NCBI GenBank assembly: GCA_014621425.1
Contig: JAANBB010000043.1
Coordinates: 1 to 64,000, forward strand
Source: Cylindrodendrum hubeiense
Lineage: Eukaryota > Ascomycota > Sordariomycetes > Hypocreales > Nectriaceae
Reading direction: 5' to 3'
DNA length: 64,000 nt
In this document: piece after piece, positions 1 through 10,387 of the stretch
Numbering within the stretch: the stretch's first letter is position 1
How the letters are laid out: each line of letters starts with the position of its first letter
The notes under the pieces: model-generated
Told to the model about the DNA's origin: nothing
Databases searched by the model: none
Seen by the model: only the letters and a program-made list of their open reading frames with translations
Position numbers and translations under genes: made by a program

Positions 1-1068
1 CCTCCCCCAGCCCCAAGGTGAGCCCGGGAGCGCACCAAGATCACGTTGATGGCGGGCTCTGCGAATGCTGAGCTGCCGGGTCCAGAACCTGCCCCAAGCT
101 CCTACACTCAGCTGCCATGACGCTCCTTGGCTCTTCTCGAGGCCCACCCCCCGTCGGTTGGCGATCTTTCTTGTGCTTGGCCTTTGCCTTTGCCTGGACG
201 CTCAGTTTCATGCCAAACCCTACCTTCACCGTCCGGCAGCTTACCAACCACCCAACGGATGAAAAAGACTTTGTAACCCCGTCCCGAGACGCAAGTGACT
301 AGGGAGCGAATCCAACCATCACCAACGCAAAAACCTGCGCCGCCGGCCCTTGCCTCGCTTGACTGCCAGCCCCTGTCCTCCTAGCGTCCCCGGGAAGGGC
401 AGACCAGAACGGCGGAGGGAGAGGGCATCTCCTCCCCCTCGCAGACCGCTTCTTCCCGGGGGCTTCCCTTCCAGCCTCGGGCCAGGAACGCGTGAGAGGG
501 AGTTTCTGCACCGCCTTTTATTTTTTCTGCCGCGTGGGCGACTCTGAGCGAGACGGTGCGTGGGCGTGCGTGGGTGTGCGTGGATGCCGCTGGTCCGTGG
601 GAATGGGATGGTGGGCTAAGGGAGGGGGCCGGGGAATAGTCCCTGTTGACGTTGGTGTTGGGGCCGCGCTGGCGCTGGCGCTGGCGTTGTGACTATTTCG
701 CTGCAGGCGAGTGAGTGGCTGCATCAGTGTGACGGAGGTGTACCGGATGATACCAAGGTGGTGCGGAGTCGAGTTGGGTCCAAAAGCTGTCTTTGGGCGT
801 GGCCACTGATGTTACGGAAAGTTCCTCATTGGGGGGACCGAGAGGTGAAGTCGTGATAAATCAAGTGCCCTCGGGAGACCGCGTAACCCATCCATGTGAG
901 TTGACATGTTGGCAGTATAATTCTAGATTGAGTATCCAAGTTTAGTTGTACACACCACACGAGGTTGTAAAGCTTTCTGGGACACCAACATTGTAAACAA
1001 TTCCCATGGTTAATTGATACTACCCTAAACTACAACTCAAGACCCAGCCCTCTCATCACCAGCTTCCT
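1..1068. other. Intergenic, no gene seen
   Basis: No reading frame here is convincing. Bases 1-500 are C-rich and 540-690 are G/T-rich, with a short GCTGGC-type repeat near 667-688. The right part (900-1060) is more AT-rich and probably holds the 3' untranslated region of the neighbouring minus-strand gene. The left part may be upstream sequence of a gene beyond the window. Confidence 0.5.
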
Positions 1069-4014
1069 CTATCGCCTCCCGCCGTCACTAGAGAAGGCAT
1101 CATCCCTCAAGCTGGTGTTTATTACCAAGTCGTCCTTGCCTCTCATATGCATAACAATCGTCAGGCCCTCGATTCTAATCTCAGGACACTGGTGCTGATC
1201 CAGATTTGCACCAACACCAACGTCGCTTCTGTCCGCAACTTGACCCCCAGACCCTGGATCCAGCAACGGCCGTGAGCTCGCCTCGGATTTCAGTTGGTCA
1301 ACTTCCGTGCTGAGGTCCATGTATCGGGTCCGCCATGCGCAAACATGGTTGGGTGGGAGGACTGGTCTCGGGTTGTGAATTTCAGTGATCAACTCCGTCT
1401 CCTCCAATGACGAATGACTCATAGTCTTGCAGTGTTTGATAGTCCTCACCTCCCGGGTCTCAATAACCACATCCTCTGCCTGGTCACGAGATTCTTCCGC
1501 GAGATCTTCAGCGCTCTTCCGAGCCAGTGACATCTCAACTTGCTTGAGCCTCAGTCGCGAGCTCTGCAGCTTAGCAGAATAGCTCGTCTCATACTCAGGA
1601 ACTTCGGATATCTCATCAACAACCAGCAGAGGCGTTCCTTCCACAGGTTTGGACGATGAAGATTCGCTCAACTGGCAAAATTTACACGTGTCTCTCCTAT
1701 CTAGGTCGGAATGTGGTGTCGTGGGAAGCTTGCTGAGGCTCCGTCGCCATTTTACAACTGGCGGCGTAGGTTGCTTATCCCGAGGACGTTCTTCTGACTT
1801 ATCGACTTTCCTCAGCTGCTGTCTCCAGGACGAGACATTCGACGCTCCGGTGTTTCCTCGGTCATGGTTCTCGAGGGTATTGTGCACTTTCCTCAACGTT
1901 GGTAGTTCCAAGGCCAGCCTATGAACCTCATTGAGAACTTTCGGTCTACCAGTGACATGTTTAGGGGACACAAATTTCCGACCTTCTCGAGAACTTGACC
2001 TACTTTCCAACGTGCCTTGCGAATATTTCAGTCCATGAGTGCTTTGTAGAGGCCGGAAACCTTGTTGCGACATCTTGTCTGGTGGATCAAGCAGAATCCT
2101 GGGCGACACCGGCCTCAGGACTGGAAAAGACAATTTAAAGGGTTTAATGTCATCCTTCCGTGTCTCAGAGCCTGAATCTTGGTGAATAGAATGCGGTTTG
2201 GCCCACTCGGCAACCTTTGTGCGAACATCTCTGGGGAGTTCATGAGACTTGGGGCTCAACTCTCTGTCTATGACGAGGTCATCCGCAAGAGGATGGGTCT
2301 CTGCGATGCCTGGACTTGGAAGTTTGACGTCTCTACTCAGAGAATGCACAGGCATGTCGTATCCAATCATAGCAATGCCGTCACGAGCAAGGGAGTGATC
2401 TCGTGGAGATTGCTGCCTTGTTGCCAAACCTCTCCCTTCGTGTGTATCTGCCCATCTCTGCTGGGCTGCAGTCCGTTCGAGGGTCCTCGATCCCGCTGCA
2501 AGGTGTTCCATGATATGTTGTGAATGATGGAGGTCCTCGGCATGGTGATACAACTGGTCGATTTTCCTCTCCAGCGCGCTTTGAAGTGGAAAATGCCTTT
2601 GCTGATGCCCCTTCGATTCTTCGTGCGTGTCCACCCCTTCGAGGTTTTTAGACTCGATAACTGGCTTTGCGGTACGTCGACGTGCCGCGCATCCAATGCT
2701 GTGCCGGAATGGATGATTACCAGCGTGGGTTTCCTTGCAGTTGGGATTAGAACACCTCCCCTCGCTTTTCAAGCTAATATCCGAGGACGGATGCAACTCT
2801 CGAGGAGGGACACAATCCGAAAGTCGGGTAGGTCGATTTGCTCGCACATTCATCGCAGTGGTTTTCGGTTCCGTTACCCCAACCTTTGCCTCCCTGTCTG
2901 CTATGAAGAACGGATTGTTCCTCACAGATGCTGCGACGGTCGTCTGGGGTGCCAAAGGCGCAGGTTCAATCACTGTCTCCTCATTTGGCGGCTCGAGTCT
3001 TTCAGAGGGAGGGTTTTCTATCTGGGTTAGTGGTTTGGGAGTTTCAATGCTCGCCTCTGACCCGGATGCCCGGCGGCGAACTGTACGAACAGTAACCTGG
3101 GTGGAATGCAGATGATCTTGCTCCGATTCCTCCACACGATGAAGGGTTTGCGTAATCGAGTGCTGGAAGGTGTTGTGCTCGTGTTGCCTTATTGACTCGT
3201 GTGTTCTCTCAAGCTCGTCGTCAGGGATCTCACTTGTACACCTTAGGCATGAGTCGTGACCGCAATGGGGACAATATTTCCGCGATGCCAATGGTTCTCC
3301 GCAAGAATGACACACTCGAAACACCTTTGTGTGTGGCATCTCCGGTTTTTCCAATATGACTGAGCCATCCTCTGACAGCCAACCCCCGGGTCTGGAGATT
3401 CCATACTGTTCGAAGATTTCCATAGCATCTTGTCTCCTCCCTGTTGAACTCACGGAGGGCGAGTTGCGAGTCGATGAAAGTAAAGCAACCGGGAAATGGG
3501 GGACGTGGAGAGACGGCTGGAGCAGCTCTACGTCGATGGATTCATCATGATGACGGGTAAAACTGGGAAGAGTCCTCAGTTGACCAGTCGAGGTACTGCA
3601 TCGTAGCTTTTCAACATTCGCCTCCGAGAGATTGAATTGGCCAATCCTTGAACTCAGCCGCTTTCCAAAATCATGGCGGTGACTCTTCCTCTCAGATCTT
3701 ATTCCATAGTAGGTCTCCTCCAACGGCAAGCTCGGACGCCCTTCAATTAGTGTATTGCGTGACGCAGGCTTCGCGAAATTACTGTCTACTCGCCGTCCCT
3801 ACCCGAGAGTCGTGTTTTCTCGTTCTCGCTGCGATGTCGGCGACGCTTGGTCCTCGGGGGCTTGCTTGTTTGCGATATTCCTTAGCTGACGGATGCGGTC
3901 GCCCACAATCCCAGAGGGAATCCGCTCGTCATAAGTGGCTTGTTGGTCATGTATCAACGTTGGGCTTCGTGGGGTCGAGAGTTGACCGTGAGCGGGGTTG
4001 AATGAACGTGCCAT
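1069..4014 (-). CDS. Hypothetical protein with Cys4-type zinc motif, 957 aa
   Basis: I do not recognise this protein. Two exons are proposed: 4014-3803 and 3730-1069. The ATG at 4014 opens a 70-codon exon ending in an in-frame TAG, and a 72-nt intron (3731-3802, GTAGGG donor, CTAAT branch, GAG acceptor) removes the stop and restores the long frame, giving 957 residues. Around residues 211-235 there are three Cys-x2-Cys pairs, which resemble a zinc ribbon or small treble clef. The rest is low-complexity, Ser/Pro/Arg/Glu-rich and probably disordered, with two more small Cys clusters (GRCSNPNCKETH and DTCKFCQ). No signal peptide or membrane segment is apparent. The weak GAG acceptor is the least certain part of the model; if it is wrong, the gene would contain a nonsense codon near residue 71. 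The role could be a scaffold or nucleic-acid-associated protein, but this is a guess. Confidence 0.7.
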
Positions 4015-4374
4015 TGCCTCGAAGGAGCGAATGCTGGCGATGGGCCTAAGAATTATAAGGATACGAGAAATAGCACGCCATGCGTTGACGAAATAACCAT
4101 TGTGTAGGAGTTCGGGGGATCTCAAAATTGAGGTTCGGAGGGATGGAAGGTTCAAGCACCACAATGGAAGGAGGTCCGGTATCGCACCAGCCGTACCAAC
4201 AGCACAAAAACACAATTCAACATGGCAAAGGGAAGGATTCACGCGCAAACAATCGCAGAACAGGTCAAAAATGGTAGCACAGCCATGACTGGTATCAATT
4301 GTCTCGGCTTGTTGCTAGGAAGGGGTAGAAAATTGATGTACAAGGGCCTCCGTCACCATAAACGTTGTACACAT
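4015..4374. promoter_or_regulatory. Upstream region of the 957-aa gene
   Basis: This 360-base spacer lies between two minus-strand genes. It must hold the promoter of the gene starting at 4014 and the 3' untranslated region of the ATP synthase delta gene. No specific binding motif stands out. Confidence 0.4.
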
Positions 4375-5153
4375 TTATTTCACATGAGCGCTCAGGGTCT
4401 CGAGGACCTGTTTCGACGTTAGCAAATTGGCCAATGGCAAAGGAATTGCGTATTCCACATACCTCCAGCTCAATCTTGGCCTCGGCGATGTCCTGCTCGC
4501 TTCCGCTGCCGTTCGCGACCTTGGTAGCCTCGGCAATCTGGTTCTTGATGGCATCGACGCTGAAGTCCTCAAGGGGGAAGCCCTCGACGGCGTTGATGCT
4601 CAGGACAGAGTTGGGCTGGACGGTAGCGAATCCACCGGAGACTGTATTCCATCAGCAGACATTCCTCATCGGTCATTGCAGGTTCGGCCACGTACGGAAG
4701 AATTGCTTGGTACCACCGGTCTCCTCGATAATCTCAATCAGACCGGGCTTAAGCTGCTCAATCGAGGGAACGTGGTTTGCCAGGACACCCATATCACCAG
4801 ACTCAGCGGCAATGTTGACCTGAACGACGTCCTGGGACTTGTAGATGGCCTGCATGCGGCAATTAGCACCCATCCATCAATTGACACGCCAACGCGTCGG
4901 AGAGCTCCAATTCCATCGCATCGCATCCAATTTCGACCGGGTGTCTCGGGTGGGGTTATACCTGGTGAGGCAGAGCCAGGCTCAGCTTGATCTATGCAAT
5001 CGGTCAGTCGGGTCCGGTTGTGAAAACAGTAGCCGAAGGTCTGCTTGCCTTGTCGGGAATGGCCTCGGCGTAGGTTCTTCGCTGGACGGGAACTCGGAGG
5101 GCGGCAGGGCGAACTCGGAGAGCCGCGCGGGCAAGGCGGAGGGAGGAGTTCAT
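4375..5153 (-). CDS. ATP16: Mitochondrial F1 ATP synthase subunit delta, 166 aa
   Basis: This is the delta subunit of the F1 central stalk (homologue of bacterial epsilon), which helps couple proton flow through Fo to ATP synthesis at the inner mitochondrial membrane. Five exons splice in frame to 166 residues: 5153-5049, 4991-4962, 4849-4696, 4641-4463 and 4407-4375. The Arg/Ala-rich N-terminus (MNSSLRLARAALRVRP) is a typical matrix presequence. The body carries the family signatures GVLANHVPSIEQLKPG and SGGFATVQPNS and ends in a helical tail as in yeast Atp16. The first intron (4992-5048) uses a GC donor (AAG|GCAAGC); the other three are GT-AG, 54-112 nt. Length and order match the fungal family, and identity is near certain. 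Confidence 0.95.
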
Positions 5154-6229
5154 GATGGCTGAGCTGGGGGATGAGGTTGTTGCTTGCGTGAGCTCAAATG
5201 AGGCAGCTGGCACGAATCTTTGCCGGAGCAGCAATTCGCGATTCGGCTAACGGGAAAATCCGACGGAGGTACCGCACGTGCATAGTCACCTGATCCTGGT
5301 TCTGAGAACTGCCCCACCCTCATCTCCAGTGCAACCTCGAAAGTCCGTGGAATGCTACCGATGACCTGATGATGGAGGCTTGATTACTGTTTTAACCGCT
5401 AATTGAATTGGGTTCGTAAATTGATTGTGGATGATGATCTGTGGATTTTGCGCCGGTGCTGTTCAGAACCTTGATCTTTCCATGCGGCCCACTTTGAGAC
5501 TTCAGGCGACGGAGACAGCTCCAACACCTCGCTGAAGGATGACCTCGGTGAAAACAATGACCTAGCCGGGGATGAGGATTATGTTATATGGGAATTGAAA
5601 ACAGGGCCACGGTGGAATATCAGTCAGCTCTACTTGATGGATTTAACCAAGTTATTTAGAAGCTGCCGCCCAATATTCTCCCTTTGGTCCGGTAACGCAT
5701 ACATCGCGACGTGTCAGTGACAATTCTTTTATGCGCAATAGTATTGAAGAGGTGTGTCTATCTTTTATCAAATCATATTGATGCCTACAAACTCTAAAGT
5801 TTCGTCATGCTGCACGCAACATATTTTACGGTCCCACTACTGGTCGTCTGCATGTGCGGTAGGTATGCAACGCGAGGGCTCGAAAATGGAGAATATAAAA
5901 TTCGCATCGTATTAAAATAAATTGCAAATTAATACCATCGGAAGGTATGTCATTTAGTACCCAATGAGAGACTTTTGAGCGCTACGCAAGCAGCACTTAA
6001 CCTACGCATAGACTACCAACACCGTTTAACAAGAATGTTGCTATTCGCAGTATGAGGATGTTGACTTTGGTATCACTGAAATCTCAACCAAGCTGCAGGC
6101 TGTTCAATCACTAGGAAGTAACTCCCTAACCCTATTTGTATTCGGCCTACCAAATCACTATAGCTTACAAGTCACCAGAAGTTGATCTCTAGATATGCAG
6201 GAACAGTGGGAAGCAAAAAGATGGGTGTT
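5154..6229. other. Intergenic, promoter of ATP synthase delta
   Basis: The first 100-200 bases upstream of 5153 should contain the ATP synthase delta promoter. The rest, to the tRNA-like locus, is AT-rich (for example 5870-5960) with no open frame of interest, no clear repeat and no recognisable transposon fragment. Confidence 0.45.
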
Positions 6230-6353
6230 AGGACCGAGCGTGGATCGAACACGCGACCTAGGGATCTGCAATCCCTCGCTGATGTCTTGGTTAATGGGGG
6301 TGGTCTTGCAGGTGAGACATTCAGACGTACCTCTACCACTGAGCTATCTGTCC
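6230..6353 (-). tRNA. tRNA-Cys(GCA)-like gene with about 50-nt internal insertion
   Basis: Read on the minus strand, the locus has a 5' acceptor half GGACAGA pairing with 3' TCGGTCC (six of seven pairs), a D arm with a clear A-box (TAGCTCAGTGGTAGAG), an anticodon arm AGGGA-TTGCAGA-TCCCT with anticodon GCA at 6269-6267, and a T arm GCGTG-TTCGATC-CACGC containing a B-box. The locus is about 123 nt instead of about 72 because roughly 50 nt (about 6277-6328) lie between the D arm and the anticodon arm, not at the usual intron position 37/38. The insert's ends (CTGAATGTCT and AAGACATCAG) are imperfectly complementary and could form a hairpin. It may be an insertion-bearing pseudogene, or a tRNA with a non-canonical intron. 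Confidence 0.6.
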
Positions 6354-6423
6354 TGGGTGTTGTGAATGGTGTGGTTCAATTCCTGCCTATGTCTTACACC
6401 ACATGCAGGAGTAAGAATCGAAG

Positions 6424-6488
6424 AGCAAGCGTGGATCGCACAGGCCCCTTGGGTCCGCAAACACCCGCTCTACCATTGATGGATCTGG
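6424..6488 (-). pseudogene. Decayed tRNA-like sequence
   Basis: Seventy bases from the tRNA-Cys-like locus and on the same strand, this stretch keeps a D-loop-like ATGGTAGAGC and a degraded T-loop region (TGCGATCCACGC) shared with it. No complete cloverleaf can be drawn: the acceptor stem and the anticodon arm do not pair well. It looks like a tandem tRNA relic. Confidence 0.4.
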
Positions 6489-8268
6489 GTTGGCTGCTAG
6501 TACCGAAATTTTGACTAGTTCTGTCAGGACTCCACTGTAATCACATCTAGGCAACATGAAGGGATGCCTTCAGTATACCTACCTTCTCTACCCCACAACG
6601 TCAACACAAATGCTGGACACTGTGCAATTACTGCAGCCCTCCTCTCGATTATTGACCTTCAACTAAAGCTAGAATCAAACAATGAATAACGACCTTGCCA
6701 GAGTGTCAGGTACAAAATGAAACATGCAGATACATAAGGTAGTGTACATAAATCGTGGCAATTGCAAGGCTTCAGAAAGGTGAAGAAAGCAATTAATATT
6801 TACGCAGAGTCCATCAAAGAAAGAGCAGGTCGCGAAATTACACTGTAAACATCTTTCGTTGACAGAGGCAGAGAAATGTGGGGCCACGGGCTGAAGATGT
6901 GTTGACACTGCCGACATCTGTCCGTCCTATGGGACTCCCAGGAGTTGTGATACCTGTACATATTAGCAACGCCACATTTCTGGGCGCAACTTGTACTGTC
7001 AGACTTTAGTTATTGCTTTAGTGTGGTGACTGCGCTTATGGCTTTTGGATCCTTGTGGCAATTGCAGCCACTAGCCACTAACAACGAGCAAGTGTCAACG
7101 CCTGGTGGAACGCCTTCCTCTGCGGTCGATGGAATTTGACCTTGAATAGACCCAGGATCTATGCCTTGATTCCCCGGGGTTGGTTTGTAAGGACATTTGA
7201 AAGGACTATAAATCATCCGTAGTGGCCCCAGAGCTAGGGAGACATCTCTAGGCCACTCATAGCTCTCATAATGACTTGCCGCGGCCCCTCTTCACAGGCC
7301 ATGCGACACGTCACAGGGCTGAATACGAACATGGCTTTCAGACTGCAGCGACCATAACCACTCATTCAGAGACACAGCTAATGCCTAGCGATGACCCTCT
7401 GAGTAAGACGCCATTTTGCATGTTGGGCGCATCTGTTTAATCCAATCAAATACTTTTACAAGATTATGGAAGAGAACAATATCTTGAAATCTCGTCTAGG
7501 TGTAGTGCCGATGTTTATTCTCGCCTGCAGAGACGGTCAGAGAAGCAAAGCTCTTTGTACCACACAACTCAACCCCATTTCAATCCATATGATGTACTTC
7601 CATTGCACTAATATTAATGGTTTACTGCTTGTTACTAGGCATGACAATGGTGATAAGGTCAAGCTGCTCAAGACTGATATTTAGGTCTGACGGGTTGAAT
7701 GTAAAGCAAGTCAGCACTGCCTGCCGTTACAAATTACTGCGCTAGACTGAAATATACATACATTTAAGCTTAATTGAGTAAATGGCTTTGGCCCAAATAG
7801 CGAATCGTTAGGCACAATGCATTCATTCACCAGTTGATTGGAAGAAGAGTGACATCTTTGGGGCTGGCGAACAGCGTGATCATAGTACGGCTTGACCAGC
7901 TGACGAACTAACGCGACTTGTAATGTCTCACAATTCTCACACTCAGCTAAGGCATTCAGCTACAGTTTCCATTCAGATCCTAAGCTGCCTGGTTGGTCAA
8001 CCATACGTTTTATGGCTTGTAGGTAACTTTGACCGTGAGAATCGATTGAGGTCGAGGCCGAGCTGATGTCTAGGTGGCTGAGCGAGTATATCGGCAGTTG
8101 AGAGATACGGTGTTGTAGGGAGAGGACAATGAATAAAACTGAAATATAAAATGGTGAGCATCAGTCGTGAAAGAACCATTGCTCTTCATCAAGCCAGTCA
8201 TATCATCTTTACAAATTTCCAATATCTTCCCTTCCAAGCTTACACTTTTTGTGAAAAGTCAACACACG
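6489..8268. other. Gene-poor spacer, upstream of the metalloprotease
   Basis: About 1.8 kb with only short open frames lacking domain features or consistent coding character. Parts are AT-rich (6660-6860, 7740-7800). The last few hundred bases should include the promoter of the plus-strand metalloprotease; TTTACAAATTTCC-type pyrimidine-rich sequence precedes its ATG. Nothing else is recognised. Confidence 0.45.
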
Positions 8269-10127
8269 ATGCCCGCTGAAAACCCGAAGACTTATCCTTC
8301 ACCTGGAGATGCGGAGAAGGTTCCTGTTGACTTGGCCAAGATCAAATCCACCCCGACATTCTGTTGTGGAGACAAGCAGGACGTCACTCATGTGCACAAT
8401 TATTTGAAGCACTATGGGTACATGCCGCTCTCCACCACTGTATCTGATGCAGAGGTGGACGAACATACAGGCACGGCCATCAGGGCCTTTCAGGAGTTCT
8501 TCTCGTTGGAGGCAGACGGGATATTTGGTCCCGAGACGAGGGATGCGATGACCACATCTCGCTGTGGGTTCCCTGACCTTTTGCACTCCGTGGGCTTTTC
8601 GACCCTCGGCCCCTGGAAGTACCGCAACCTCAAGTACTGTTTTGGAACCCAGTCCACTCAAATCAATGCCGACACCTGCAAAGCCGCTATTCGGCGGGCC
8701 ATGAAGACCTGGCAAAATGCCGGTGTCGGGCTGTCCTTCACCGAGGTAGCGTCCAACCAGAGCCCGGACATCTTCATCGAGTTCCGCCGAGCCAACGATC
8801 CCGACTACTCAATGGTTGGTGGTGTTCTCGCCCATGCGGACTTCCCTCCTGGATATTCCGTCGTTGTCAAGGAGCTTCCTTTGCCCACCCACTTTGATGA
8901 CGAGGAGCACAAGTGGTCTGACGGTGCTGTTGCCAATTCATTTGATGTGGAGACGGTTGGGCTCCACGAGCTGGGTCACATTCTTGGACTTGCACACACC
9001 AGTGTTCTGGGAGCTGTCATGTATCCTTCTGTTTCGCCAAACTTCACCAACCGCGCGTTGGCTGCAGATGATCTCAACGGTATCCGAAGCCTCTACCCAT
9101 CTTGGCGAAACATTGGTGGGACGTATTATGGTAAGTTCACATCCTAGTGTGCCATTGATATACTCACTAGAACCTAGGAATCCCTGCTGTCGTCTCCTGG
9201 GGAGTCGGGCGCACCGATGTATTCGTCCGCGGAACCAACAATGCCGTGTACCATAAGTGGCAAAACGGCGAGGGCACTCCTTGGGGCCCTGGAGAGACTG
9301 GTTTCGAGAATTTGGGCGGGACGATATATGGAAACATCACGGCTGTTTCCTGGGGCCCCAATCGCATTGATATCTTCGGCCTAGGAACAGACAATGCCTG
9401 CTGGCACAAGTGGTGGGACGGTACGACTTGGAGCGCCTGGGAGAGCCTGGGCGGTGGCATCATTGGCGATATCTGCGCTGTCTCATGGGCCGCTAACCGT
9501 CTGGATCTGTTCGTGCGTGGTATGGACAACTCAGTTTATCACAAGTACTGGGATGGTAGAGCTTGGGGTCCTAGTCTGACAGGCTGGGAGTACCTTGGCG
9601 GTAAGATCCTAGGGTCGCCGAAGGCAATCTGCTGGGGACCGAACCGAATCGACATTTTTGTTCGAGGCACGGACAATGCTGTCTTCCAGAAGACATGGAA
9701 CGGATCCATTTGGCAGCCATCCGTGACGGACTGGAAGAGGCTCGGAGGTACGATTATGGACGACATCACGCTTGCCTCATGGGGCGCCAACCGCCTGGAT
9801 CTCTTTGTAAGGGGCACAAACAATGCAGTGCATCAAAAGACATGGAACGGCAGCGCTTGGCTTCCGTCCGAGACAGGGTGGACGAATATTGGGGGCGTAG
9901 CCATGTCACGCCCATCAGCGGTGGCCTGGGGTGGGAACAAAATCTCCATTGCGGTCCAGGGGATTGACAATGCCGTCTGGGTCAAGAAATGGAATGGCTC
10001 GGCCTGGGTAGACTGGAGCTCTATTGGTGGCGTCATTACTGATGATCCCGTTGTCGATCCAAGGGGAGGAGACAAGTTGCCAATCTATGTTCGCGGCACG
10101 AATGCAGCACTGCATGTGTTTAGCTGA
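8269..10127 (+). CDS. Matrixin metalloprotease fused to seven-repeat lectin-like propeller, 603 aa
   Basis: Two exons (8269-9130 and 9178-10127) join across a 47-nt GT-AG intron. Residues about 40-96 look like a peptidoglycan-binding-like prodomain. SRCGFPD (98-104) matches the matrixin cysteine switch that keeps the zymogen latent. The zinc motif [11 protein letters not shown] (233-243) and Met-turn VMYPS (near 251) define a matrix-metalloprotease catalytic domain. From about 287 to the end there are seven repeats of about 45 residues with the core W-G-x-N-R-x-D-x-F-V-R-G-T-x-N-A, as in PLL/PHL-type seven-bladed propeller lectins. The ATG at 8269 was chosen because the open frame upstream starts only at a GTG. 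No classical signal peptide follows this ATG, which is odd for an extracellular protease; an unannotated upstream exon or unconventional export is possible. Likely substrates are extracellular proteins on sugar-bearing surfaces (inference). Confidence 0.88.
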
Positions 10128-10387
10128 GCTTCATAGACCCACGCGACTCAAGATGGTTGCCATTGCTCCCCATAACTGAATTGTTTTACTTTGAGAGCAA
10201 ATGCATCTGTATATGAAGACTGTCACTATTCGCTATCAAGTTCGAGCTGTTTCCACATGGCATTTGAGTCCTGCGTATGGTACGTGGTGCGCTCGGATAA
10301 ATGTCATGTTCTCTATGTGCACGAATGGCAGTACTCTTTCAACGTCCAAGTGTGATCAAAGTAACTGTCGTAATCGCTGTACATGTG

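Noticed and set aside
8167..8268. N-terminal extension of the metalloprotease
   Set aside because: Begins with GTG; there is no upstream ATG in frame.
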